7,251 bases of DNA from Candidatus Scatomorpha stercoravium. Lineage in GTDB: Bacteria; Bacillota; Clostridia; Oscillospirales; Oscillospiraceae. Positions within the stretch are counted from its first letter, which is position 1, and every line of letters starts with the position of its first letter. Both the position numbers and the translations under genes were made by a program. Positions 1-6,508 of the stretch are shown here, piece after piece. The notes beneath the pieces are model-generated. The model did not search any database. It was not told the origin of the DNA and saw only the letters and a program-made list of their open reading frames with translations. The stretch covers positions 1 through 7,251 of the forward strand of contig DVKN01000133.1 in NCBI GenBank assembly GCA_018716005.1, in the 5' to 3' direction.

Positions 1-285
1 GAGGCCGAGGCTGCCGCCAAGCAGATGAAGGCCGACGCTCTCGCCGCTGCCAAAGCCGCGGAGGCCGCGGCTGCGGAGGAGGGTAAGCTCGCGATGGACG
101 CCGCGCGGAAGAAAGCCGCGGCCGAAGTAAAGGAGCTGCGCAGCAAATCCGACGAAAAGGCGAAGGCCGACGCTATGGCCCTGGCCTCCGACACGGAGAA
201 CAAGAAGGCCGCCATGCGCGCGCGGGCCGACGCGCGGATGGATAAGGCCGCGGCGCTCATTGTGGAAAGGGTAGTGAACGGCTGA
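1..285 (+). CDS. ntpG: V-type ATPase subunit G/H, peripheral stalk (5' partial)
   Basis: The frame is open from base 1 and ends at TGA 283-285, giving the last 94 residues; the true start lies upstream. What is seen is a low-complexity sequence very rich in Ala, Lys and Glu with no Pro, which should form one long helix or coiled coil, ending in a short hydrophobic tail (AALIVERVVNG). That tail and the position directly before subunit I are typical of the small stalk subunit (AhaH; called NtpF in E. hirae). Known role of the family: it pairs with subunit E as a heterodimeric peripheral stalk holding the A3B3 head still against subunit I. The next gene starts one base after the stop, so the two are probably translated together. 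Sequence alone is weak because many coiled coils look like this; operon position carries the call. Confidence 0.85.
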   Translation, partial: EAEAAAKQMKADALAAAKAAEAAAAEEGKLAMDAARKKAAAEVKELRSKSDEKAKADAMALASDTENKKAAMRARADARMDKAAALIVERVVNG

Positions 286-286
286 T

Positions 287-2239
287 ATGGCGATCGTAAA
301 GATGAAAAAGCTCCGTCTGGCCGTCATGGCCCGGGAGCGAAAGGCTCTGCTGCGCGACCTGCTTCTGCTGGGCTGCGTGGAGTTCTCGGAGCCGACCGAG
401 CTGGAGGGCGGGGAGTTCTCCACGCTCGAGCGCTGCACGAGCAGGACGCTCGGCGGCGACAGGGCGGACCACGCCCTTTTGACGGACGCCGTGCGGCTGA
501 TGGACAGGTACGCCCCGGCAAAGGGCGGCTTATTGAAGCCGCTGCCCGAGGCGAAGGCGGACGCGGTGCTCGACGAGAGCCGCGTGCGCGAGGACCTGGC
601 CATCGCGGAGAAAGTCACCGGCAAGGCGGAGGAAATCCGCCGCTGCCAGAGCGAGACGGCGAGGCTGGAGACGGCCGTCACCGCGCTCGCGCCCTGGCTC
701 GACCTCGACGTGCCCCTCGGCTGCAAGGGCACGGAGAAGACTGTTTTCGCGACGGCAAGCCTGCCCGCGACGGCGTCGGCCGCCGACGCGGATATCGCCC
801 TCGCCGCCGCCGCGCCGGAGTCGCAGCTCATCCCCGTCTCGGCGGATAAGAGCCTGAGCTACATGGCTCTCATCTGCTATAAGGACGAGTATGACGCCGC
901 GCTCGAGGCGCTCAGGCCCTTCGGCTTCAACATCATGTCCCCCGGCGAGTACTCCGGCACCGCCCGCGAGGAGACGGCGAAGGCGCAGTCGCGCATAGCC
1001 GAGCTCGCGGCGCGCCAGCAGCAGCTGGGCGCGGAGATAGCCCAGCTCGCCTCCCACCGCGACGAGCTCAAGCTCAGGAGCGAGACGATAGCGACCCGCA
1101 TCTCCCGCGCCGAGGCGGAGGAGAAGCTCATGGGCACCGAGACCACCGTCCTCCTGCAGGGCTGGGTCCCGGCCGAGAAGGTGGACGAGCTCGCGCGCAT
1201 CCTCGGCAAGTACGACTGCGCGTGGGAGACCGCCGACCCCACGGAGGACGAAATCCCCGACGTGCCGGTGCTCCTCAAGAACAACAGGTTCACCCGCGCG
1301 CTCAACATGGTCACGGAGATGTACTCCCTCCCGGCCTACAACAACGTCGACCCGAACCCGCTCATGGCGCCGTTCTTCATACTGTTCTACGGCATCATGC
1401 TCGCGGACATGGGCTACGGCGTGCTCATGATTATCGCCGCGGCCGTCATGCTCCTGAAGGCCAAGCCCCGCAAGGGCATGCGCAACTTCTTCGAGCTCAT
1501 GCTCTGGTGCGGCATCTCGACCACGATATGGGGCGCGATAACGGGCGGCCTCTTCTCCGACGCGCCGCTCCAGATAGCCCAGATTATCAACCCCGACACC
1601 ACCTGGACCGGCCTGCCCGCGCTCTTCACGCCGCTCAACGACACGATAATGATACTTATCGGCGCGATGTGCCTGGGCTTCGTGCAGATTATCACGGGCA
1701 TGATAATCAGCGTCGTGATAAAGGTGAAGCGCGGCGAGATTTTCTCGGCCGTCTTCGAGGAGGGCACCTGGTTCGTGCTCTTCATCGGCATCGCCTGCCT
1801 CGCGCTGGGCGTCGGCAATGTCGCGGGCGTGCCCGTGGTCATAGTCATCGGCGCCGTGATGCTCTTCATCGGCTCGGCCAGGGGCAAGAAGGGCTTCGGC
1901 ATAATCTCCGGCTTTATCGGCGCCATATACAACGGCGTCACCGGCTACTTCGGCGACATACTCAGCTACTCGCGTCTGATGGCCCTCATGCTGGCCGGCA
2001 GCGTCATCGCTCAGGTCTTCAACACCATCGGCGCCATAGCGGGGAACATCTTCGTGTTCCTCTTGATATCCATTGTGGGCAACGCGCTCAACTTCGCGCT
2101 CAACCTGCTCGGCTGCTTCGTCCACGACCTCCGTCTCCAGTGCCTGGAGTATTTCGGCAAGTTCTACGAGGACGGCGGCAAGCCCTTCAGGCCGCTCGCA
2201 ATCAACACCACGTACGTAAGCGTCACCAACGACAAATAA
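287..2239 (+). CDS. ntpI: V-type ATPase subunit I (membrane stator, a subunit)
   Basis: 650 residues, the usual length for the prokaryotic a subunit. The N-terminal half (about 1-340) is soluble, with heptad-like stretches near 90-120 and 225-280; it contacts the peripheral stalks. The C-terminal half (about 359-650) is a run of roughly eight membrane segments opening with the family signature around 363-378 (FF, FYG, MLADMGYG). Two arginines expected in the ion path are present: R563 in SYSRL and R616 in HDLRLQ, matching R573 and R629 of E. hirae NtpI by motif; R563 should face the ring glutamate. The family's role is to provide the two ion half-channels beside the K ring. The start is ATG 287, since MAIVKMK is the usual beginning; a second in-frame ATG at 302 is less likely. 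Its own ribosome site is poor (GGAAAGGG at 264-271, about 15 bases away), so coupling to the upstream gene is likely. Confidence 0.97.
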   Translation: MAIVKMKKLRLAVMARERKALLRDLLLLGCVEFSEPTELEGGEFSTLERCTSRTLGGDRADHALLTDAVRLMDRYAPAKGGLLKPLPEAKADAVLDESRVREDLAIAEKVTGKAEEIRRCQSETARLETAVTALAPWLDLDVPLGCKGTEKTVFATASLPATASAADADIALAAAAPESQLIPVSADKSLSYMALICYKDEYDAALEALRPFGFNIMSPGEYSGTAREETAKAQSRIAELAARQQQLGAEIAQLASHRDELKLRSETIATRISRAEAEEKLMGTETTVLLQGWVPAEKVDELARILGKYDCAWETADPTEDEIPDVPVLLKNNRFTRALNMVTEMYSLPAYNNVDPNPLMAPFFILFYGIMLADMGYGVLMIIAAAVMLLKAKPRKGMRNFFELMLWCGISTTIWGAITGGLFSDAPLQIAQIINPDTTWTGLPALFTPLNDTIMILIGAMCLGFVQIITGMIISVVIKVKRGEIFSAVFEEGTWFVLFIGIACLALGVGNVAGVPVVIVIGAVMLFIGSARGKKGFGIISGFIGAIYNGVTGYFGDILSYSRLMALMLAGSVIAQVFNTIGAIAGNIFVFLLISIVGNALNFALNLLGCFVHDLRLQCLEYFGKFYEDGGKPFRPLAINTTYVSVTNDK

Positions 2240-2240
2240 G

Positions 2241-2246
2241 AGGAGG
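2241..2246 (+). promoter_or_regulatory. Strong ribosome binding site of ntpK
   Basis: AGGAGG lies 9 bases before ATG 2256, in an A-rich leader free of obvious pairing. It is among the strongest Shine-Dalgarno matches in the window and precedes the gene whose product is needed in most copies per enzyme (ten in the E. hirae ring). That it raises output of the ring protein is inference. Confidence 0.8.
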
Positions 2247-2255
2247 AAAAGTAAA

Positions 2256-2738
2256 ATGTTTCTTGAACAGTTCGGTGGTATGGCTCTCGGCCTGCTGGGC
2301 GCTGGCCTGGCGGCTGCCCTCTCGGGCGTAGGTTCCGCAATCGGCACCGGCATCGCCGGCGAGGCGGGCGCGGGTCTCCTCTGCGAGGACCCCAGCAAGT
2401 TCGGTAAGGTCATGATCCTGCAGGTCATCCCGGGCACCCAGGGCCTGTACGGCCTGGTCGTCTGGTTCTTCGCCAGCTTCTCCATGGGCCTGCTCGACGG
2501 CAGCATCGTCGACATGACCGTCACCGAAGGCCTCAGGTACTTCGTCGCCTGCATCCCGATGGCTCTCGGCGGCTGGCTCTCCGCCATCGCCCAGGGCAAG
2601 GTTGCCGCGGCGTCCATCAACCTGCTGGCCAAGAAGCCCGACGACTGGTCCAAGGGCATGGTCCTCTGCATCACCGTCGAGTTCTACGCCATCCTTTCGC
2701 TGCTGGCCTCCATGCTCATGATCCTCAACATCGGCTGA
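2256..2738 (+). CDS. ntpK: V-type ATPase subunit K (ion-carrying ring, two-hairpin c subunit)
   Basis: 160 residues forming four membrane helices (about 8-35, 48-78, 85-120, 130-158), the tandem two-hairpin form of E. hirae NtpK rather than the 8-kDa single hairpin. The halves are related: each has LL, a Pro-containing loop (P46; KKPDDW near 124-129) and then the ion-site helix. The carrier carboxylate is E142 in TVEFYAIL. The first half carries PGTQGLYG, giving T61, Q62 and Y65, and the third helix carries AIAQGKVAAAS, giving Q113. These match T64, Q65, Y68, Q110 and E139 of the E. hirae Na+ site; the Q113-E142 spacing (29) is identical. The known role is a ring that turns against subunit I while carrying ions one at a time. 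All 12 Ile codons are ATC, unlike neighbouring genes. The gene starts 16 bases after ntpI with its own strong ribosome site. Confidence 0.97.
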   Translation: MFLEQFGGMALGLLGAGLAAALSGVGSAIGTGIAGEAGAGLLCEDPSKFGKVMILQVIPGTQGLYGLVVWFFASFSMGLLDGSIVDMTVTEGLRYFVACIPMALGGWLSAIAQGKVAAASINLLAKKPDDWSKGMVLCITVEFYAILSLLASMLMILNIG

Positions 2739-2762
2739 TGTTGCCCAGCGAGGGTCAGTGCC

Positions 2763-3365
2763 ATGAAAGGTATAGATAAGATAACCTCGCGCATCCTCGC
2801 CGACGCCGAGGCCGAGTGCGCCGCCGTCAGGAAGGAATCCGACGAGCGCATAGCGGCCGTAAAGGCGGAGGCCGAGAAGAAGGCCCAGGACGAATACTGG
2901 CGCCTCGTGCGCGAGGGCGTTAAGGATACGGAACAGCGTGTCCAGCGCATGGACCGCACGGCCCGCCTCGAGGCCAAGAAGAGCGTACTCAACATGAAGC
3001 AGGAGGCGGTCAGCCGCGCCTTCGACCTCGCGAGGGAGAAGATTGCCGAGCTGCCAGAGCGCGACTATGTGGGCTTCCTCGCCCGCATGGCCGGCGAAGC
3101 CGCCGTAACCGGCCAGGAGGAGGTCGTGCTCAACGCGCGCGACGCCGCCGCGGTCGGCGCGAAGGCCGTCAAGGCCGCGAACGAGCTGCTCGCGAAGCGC
3201 AACCTGCCCGGTATGCTGACGCTCTCCGCCGAGACGCGCGAGATGTCCGGCGGCCTCGTCCTCAAGCAGGGCGACATAGAGGTCAACTGCACCGTGGACA
3301 CCCTGCTCGACCTCAGCCGCGGCGAGCTGGCCGCCCGCGTGGCGGAGGTGCTCTTTGAGGGCTGA
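2763..3365 (+). CDS. ntpE: V-type ATPase subunit E (peripheral stalk)
   Basis: 200 residues, normal for the family. Residues 1 to about 100 are charged and helical with alternating Ala/Glu/Lys/Arg, the stalk part that should coil with subunit G/H. Residues 100-200 form the globular head-binding domain, carrying the signature GGLVLKQGDIEVNCT at 163-177, followed by TLLDLSRGELAARVAEVLF at the C-terminus. The known role is to bind the top of the A3B3 head and, with G/H, act as stator. The start is ATG 2763, preceded by GAGGG at 2750-2754 with 8 bases of spacing; the gap from ntpK is 24 bases. The fit to the family is clear from the C-terminal signature and from the position between K and C. Confidence 0.95.
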   Translation: MKGIDKITSRILADAEAECAAVRKESDERIAAVKAEAEKKAQDEYWRLVREGVKDTEQRVQRMDRTARLEAKKSVLNMKQEAVSRAFDLAREKIAELPERDYVGFLARMAGEAAVTGQEEVVLNARDAAAVGAKAVKAANELLAKRNLPGMLTLSAETREMSGGLVLKQGDIEVNCTVDTLLDLSRGELAARVAEVLFEG

Positions 3366-3366
3366 G

Positions 3367-3381
3367 GCTGCGCTTGGCAGC
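3367..3381 (+). other. Small possible stem-loop in the ntpE-ntpC gap
   Basis: GCTGC at 3367-3371 and GCAGC at 3377-3381 can pair with a 5-base loop, starting one base after the ntpE stop codon. There is no T-run after it, so it is not a convincing terminator. It could be chance in GC-rich DNA, or a weak hairpin protecting or pausing the transcript in the longest gap of the operon. Confidence 0.25.
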
Positions 3382-3397
3382 ATGAATTTGACGGGCA

Positions 3398-3403
3398 GGG
3401 AGG
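3398..3403 (+). promoter_or_regulatory. Ribosome binding site deciding the TTG start of ntpC
   Basis: GGGAGG lies 7 bases before TTG 3411, ideal spacing. No ATG or GTG in the ntpC frame sits at a comparable distance; the first in-frame ATG is codon 12 (3444), with no such site before it. This is the reason for choosing the TTG start. Confidence 0.8.
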
Positions 3404-3410
3404 TAAGGTC

Positions 3411-4415
3411 TTGGCTAAGAAAGTAAAGGATACCGCATACCTGATGCTCTCCAGTATGCTGCGGGCGAGGGAGGCCGGTATGCTCACCCGGGAGCGGATG
3501 GACCGAATGCTCTCCGCGCCCAGCTTTCAGGAGGCGGCGAAGCTGCTGACTGACTGCGGCTATGAGGATATGTCCGGCTGCGACGGACGCGGCGTGGACG
3601 CCGCGCTCTCCCGCCGCAGGGCCGAAGTGTTCGCCGAGCTGGCGGGCATGAGCCCTCAGAGCGAGGTCGTGGACATCTTCAGGGCCAAATACGACTACCA
3701 CAATATAAAAACCCTCATAAAGGGCCGCGCCATGGGCCTGGACTGCGAGGGCATCCTCTCGGACTGCGGCCGCGTCCCGGCCGGGAAGCTCAGCGAGTAT
3801 ACGAGCGAGGAGGGCGGCATGAGCTCCCTCCCGGCCGACATGGCCGAGGCCTACACGGCCGCCGCCGAGGTGCTCGCGCGCACGGGCAACCCCCAGACCG
3901 CGGACTTCGAGCTCGACCGGCGCTATTTTGAGCTGCTGACGGCCCTGGCCGCCGCGAGCGGCAGCGCCTTCCTCGCCGGCTACGTGCGCACGCTCATAGA
4001 CAGCGCGAACCTTCGCGCCGCCGTGCGCACGGTGCGCATGGGCAAGGACGCGGGCTTCATGCTCGCGGCCATGGTCCCCGGCGGGAGCGTGGACTGCGCC
4101 GTGCTGGCCAAAGCCGCCGAGAGCGCGGACTCGCTCGCCGCGGCCTTCAACGCCACGCCGCTGGAGAACGCCGCGGCGCTGGGCGCGCAGGCCATGAAGG
4201 GCGGCGCGATGACGGCCTTCGAGCTCAAGTGCGACAACGCCGTCAGCGCGTACCTTGCGGGCGCGAAGATGATCCCCTTCGGCGCGGAGCCGGTGGCGGA
4301 ATATCTCGCCCTGCTCGAGAGCGAGATAACGGCCGCGAGGATGATCCTCACCGGCCGCCTGGGCGGAATAGAGCCCGAGGTCATACGGGAAAGGCTGCGT
4401 GATATAAATGCTTAA
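3411..4415 (+). CDS. ntpC: V-type ATPase subunit C (rotor-to-ring adaptor)
   Basis: 334 residues from a TTG start, the family's usual size. The protein is soluble and mostly helical, rich in Ala and Leu. The most telling motif is DIFRAKYDYHNIKTLIKGR at 88-106, the conserved (F..K.DYHN.K) segment of the V/A-type subunit C family (related to eukaryotic subunit d). The known role is a funnel-shaped adaptor seated on the K ring that grips the lower end of the D-F shaft. Start choice: TTG 3411 with a good ribosome site 7 bases upstream; an ATG at 3382 is out of frame. The end overlaps ntpF by 8 bases (4408-4415), so these two products, each needed once per enzyme, are probably coupled in translation. 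The 45-base gap before it is the longest between genes here. Confidence 0.93.
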   Translation: MAKKVKDTAYLMLSSMLRAREAGMLTRERMDRMLSAPSFQEAAKLLTDCGYEDMSGCDGRGVDAALSRRRAEVFAELAGMSPQSEVVDIFRAKYDYHNIKTLIKGRAMGLDCEGILSDCGRVPAGKLSEYTSEEGGMSSLPADMAEAYTAAAEVLARTGNPQTADFELDRRYFELLTALAAASGSAFLAGYVRTLIDSANLRAAVRTVRMGKDAGFMLAAMVPGGSVDCAVLAKAAESADSLAAAFNATPLENAAALGAQAMKGGAMTAFELKCDNAVSAYLAGAKMIPFGAEPVAEYLALLESEITAARMILTGRLGGIEPEVIRERLRDINA

Positions 4416-4725
4416 AATAGCCGTTATAGGCGGGGCCGACACCGTCATGGGCTTCAAGGCCCTGGGCCTCGACGTCTTCCCCGCGACCGGCCAGGAGGAG
4501 GCCCGCGAGGTCTTCCGCCGCGTGACCCGCGAGAGCGAGGACGAGTACGCCATCATCTACGTCGAGGAGAACCTGGCAGAATACCTCGAGCACGAGATCG
4601 CGAGGTACAAGGACGTCCCAAGTCCCGCGATCATCCTCATACCCGGGCGGGAAGGCCCCCTGGGTCTCGGCCAGAGCGCGCTGAAGGCCGCGGTCGAGAA
4701 AGCCGTTGGGACAGATATTTTGTAA
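4408..4725 (+). CDS. ntpF: V-type ATPase subunit F (central shaft)
   Basis: 105 residues, normal for the family. Seen: an N-terminal beta-alpha start, IAVIGGADTVMGFKALG (4-20), then an acidic helix, the strand-and-loop PAIILIP (73-79), and the C-terminal helix ending AVEKAVGTDIL, all features of subunit F (named NtpG in E. hirae). The known role is to bind subunit D in the central shaft inside the A3B3 head and to modulate ATPase activity. The start ATG 4408 lies inside the end of ntpC in another frame (ATGCTTAA shared); a purine-rich GGGAAAGG at 4387-4394 is 13 bases away, rather far. Re-initiation by ribosomes finishing ntpC is therefore the likely mode of translation. Its stop is 13 bases before ntpA. 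Confidence 0.95.
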   Translation: MLKIAVIGGADTVMGFKALGLDVFPATGQEEAREVFRRVTRESEDEYAIIYVEENLAEYLEHEIARYKDVPSPAIILIPGREGPLGLGQSALKAAVEKAVGTDIL

Positions 4726-4726
4726 A

Positions 4727-4731
4727 GAAGG
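4727..4731 (+). promoter_or_regulatory. Ribosome binding site deciding the ATG start of ntpA
   Basis: GAAGG (within AAAGAAGG) sits 7 bases before ATG 4739. It supports this ATG over the in-frame TTG at 4706, which would add 11 residues unlike the family, overlap ntpF by 20 bases and lack a ribosome site. Confidence 0.75.
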
Positions 4732-4738
4732 TTTGCAG

Positions 4739-6508
4739 ATGAGCGGAATTGTAACGAAAGTATCGGGCCCGCTGGTCGTCGCAGAGGGACTTGCCGACGC
4801 CAACGTGTCGGACGTCGTCCGCGTGGGCAGCCAGCGGCTCATAGGCGAAATATTGAACATGGCCGGCGACAGCGCCTCCATCCAGGTTTACGAGGAGACC
4901 TCGGGCCTGGGCCCCGGCGCCGAAGTCGAGACCACCGGTATGCCGCTCTCCGTCGAGCTCGGCCCCGGTATGCTGGAGAACATCTACGACGGCATCCAGC
5001 GCCCCCTGCCGGAGATCCGTGACCTCACGGGCGAGTGCATAGCCCGCGGCGTCCAGGTCCCGGCCCTCAACCGCAGCCGCGTATGGCACTTTGACGCCGT
5101 GGCGCAGCCGGGCGAGCACGTCTCCGGCGGCGACGTCATAGGCACCGTGCAGGAGACCCCCGCGGTGCTGCACAAGATTATGGTGCCCCCCGGGATGAGC
5201 GGCGTAATAAAGAGCGTCGCGAGCGGCGACTTCACAGTCGAGCAGACGGTCGCCGTCCTCGAGGACTACAAGGGCGAGACGCATGAGCTCAACCTCATCC
5301 AGCGCTGGCCCGTCCGCGTGCCCCGCCCCTACGCGGCGAAGCACACCCCGAACCGCCCCATGAACTCCGGACAGCGCGTCATAGACACGCTCTTCCCCAT
5401 AGCCAAGGGCGGCACCGCCGCCGTCCCCGGTCCCTTCGGCTCCGGCAAGACCGTCGTGCAGCACCAGCTCGCGAAGTGGTCCGACGTCGACATAGTCGTC
5501 TACATAGGCTGCGGCGAGCGCGGCAACGAGATGACCGACGTCCTTATGGAGTTCCCCGAGCTGACCGACCCGAGGAACGGCGAACCTCTGATGAAGCGCA
5601 CGGTGCTCATAGCGAACACCTCCGACATGCCCGTCGCGGCGCGCGAGGCGTCAATCTATACCGGCATTACCATAGCGGAGTACTTCCGCGACATGGGCTA
5701 CGACGTGGCCGTCCTCGCCGACTCCACCTCCCGCTGGGCCGAGGCCCTGCGTGAGATGTCCGGCCGACTCGAGGAGATGCCCGGCGAAGAGGGCTACCCC
5801 GCGTATCTGGCGAGCCGTCTGGCTCAGTTCTATGAGCGCGCGGGCGTGGTCGAGTGCCTCGGCTCCGACGAGAGAAGGGGTTCTGTAACGGCCATCGGTG
5901 CTGTCTCGCCTCCGGGCGGCGACACGTCCGAGCCGGTATCGCAGGCGACGATGCGTATAGTCAAGGTCTTCTGGGCGCTCGACTCGTCCCTGGCCTATGC
6001 GCGTCACTTCCCGGCCATCAACTGGCTGACCTCGTATTCGCTGTACGTCGATACGCTCAAGCCCTGGTACGAGGGCGAGTTCGGCGCGAAGTACATGCAG
6101 AACCGCGACAAGGCCATGCATATCCTCCAGGAGGAGGCCGAGCTGCAGGAGATCGTCAGGCTGGTCGGCCAGGACGCGCTCAGCCCGAACGACAGGCTGA
6201 CGATGGAGACCGCCAAGATGATACGCGAGGACTTCCTGCAGCAGAACGCGTTCATCGACGAGGACGCGTACTCGAGCTACCTGAAGCAGTTCCGGCTGCT
6301 GGACATGGTGCTGCAGTACGACACGGTCTGCCGCGAGGCGATAGGCTCCGGGGCGGACATGAACAAGCTGTTCAATATACCCGCGCGCGAGCGCATAGGC
6401 CGCGCCAAGATGGTGCCTCAGGACGAGGTCGTGAAGACCTACGATGAGATAATCGACGAGATGAAGGCCGAGATAGCCGAAATAGCCGAGGGAGGTGAGG
6501 ACGAATGA
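4739..6508 (+). CDS. ntpA: V-type ATPase catalytic subunit A
   Basis: 589 residues, the family's usual length. It hydrolyses or makes ATP at three A-B interfaces of the head. Domains in order: an N-terminal beta-barrel (about 1-75, opening SGIVTKVSGPLVVAEG); the insertion found only in A subunits (about 115-190); the nucleotide-binding core; and a helical C-terminal domain (about 430-589). The P-loop is GPFGSGKT at 231-238 with K237 and T238. The catalytic glutamate is E260 in GCGERGNEMTDV, and ADSTSRWAEA at 327-336 gives the Walker B strand and following loop. K237 and E260 match K238 and E261 of E. hirae NtpA. No key residue is missing, so the enzyme should be active. The start is ATG 4739 on ribosome-site and family grounds. 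The last codon and stop overlap the ntpB start as ATGA. Confidence 0.98.
   Translation: MSGIVTKVSGPLVVAEGLADANVSDVVRVGSQRLIGEILNMAGDSASIQVYEETSGLGPGAEVETTGMPLSVELGPGMLENIYDGIQRPLPEIRDLTGECIARGVQVPALNRSRVWHFDAVAQPGEHVSGGDVIGTVQETPAVLHKIMVPPGMSGVIKSVASGDFTVEQTVAVLEDYKGETHELNLIQRWPVRVPRPYAAKHTPNRPMNSGQRVIDTLFPIAKGGTAAVPGPFGSGKTVVQHQLAKWSDVDIVVYIGCGERGNEMTDVLMEFPELTDPRNGEPLMKRTVLIANTSDMPVAAREASIYTGITIAEYFRDMGYDVAVLADSTSRWAEALREMSGRLEEMPGEEGYPAYLASRLAQFYERAGVVECLGSDERRGSVTAIGAVSPPGGDTSEPVSQATMRIVKVFWALDSSLAYARHFPAINWLTSYSLYVDTLKPWYEGEFGAKYMQNRDKAMHILQEEAELQEIVRLVGQDALSPNDRLTMETAKMIREDFLQQNAFIDEDAYSSYLKQFRLLDMVLQYDTVCREAIGSGADMNKLFNIPARERIGRAKMVPQDEVVKTYDEIIDEMKAEIAEIAEGGEDE
6491..6497 (+). promoter_or_regulatory. 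Ribosome binding site of ntpB inside ntpA
   Basis: GGAGGTG, a near-perfect Shine-Dalgarno sequence, lies 7 bases before ATG 6505 and inside the last codons of ntpA. Together with the ATGA overlap it suggests that A and B, needed in equal numbers, are made in a coupled way; the coupling is inference. Confidence 0.75.

Noticed and set aside
1222..2331. Plus-strand frame of 369 codons inside ntpI running into ntpK
   Set aside because: It is out of frame with ntpI, Arg/His/Gln-rich, without a family signature, and crosses the ntpI-ntpK junction including the ntpK ribosome site.
530..2674. Minus-strand frame of 714 codons opposite ntpI and ntpK
   Set aside because: A shadow of GC-rich coding DNA: its product is a low-complexity His/Arg/Glu/Ala string with no recognisable domain, while the + strand holds clear ATPase genes throughout.
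2223..4556. Minus-strand frame of 777 codons opposite ntpK, ntpE and ntpC
   Set aside because: It spans three well-supported + strand genes and their gaps and has low-complexity Ala/Gly/Arg/His composition, as expected from the antisense of GC-biased codons.
4640..4668. GC-rich inverted stretch (CCCGGGCGGG ... CCCCCTGGG) that could fold
   Set aside because: It lies within ntpF codons for the conserved IPGREGPLGLG segment; the pairing is readily explained by Gly/Pro codons in GC-rich DNA and no T-run follows.
4706..4738. Upstream TTG start giving NtpA 11 more residues
   Set aside because: It lies inside ntpF, has no ribosome site, and the family N-terminus (MSGIVTKVSGPLVV) begins at ATG 4739, which has GAAGG 7 bases before it.
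4637..5464. Minus-strand frame of 275 codons opposite ntpF and ntpA
   Set aside because: It is antisense to conserved NtpA sequence, including the P-loop region, and shows no motif of its own.
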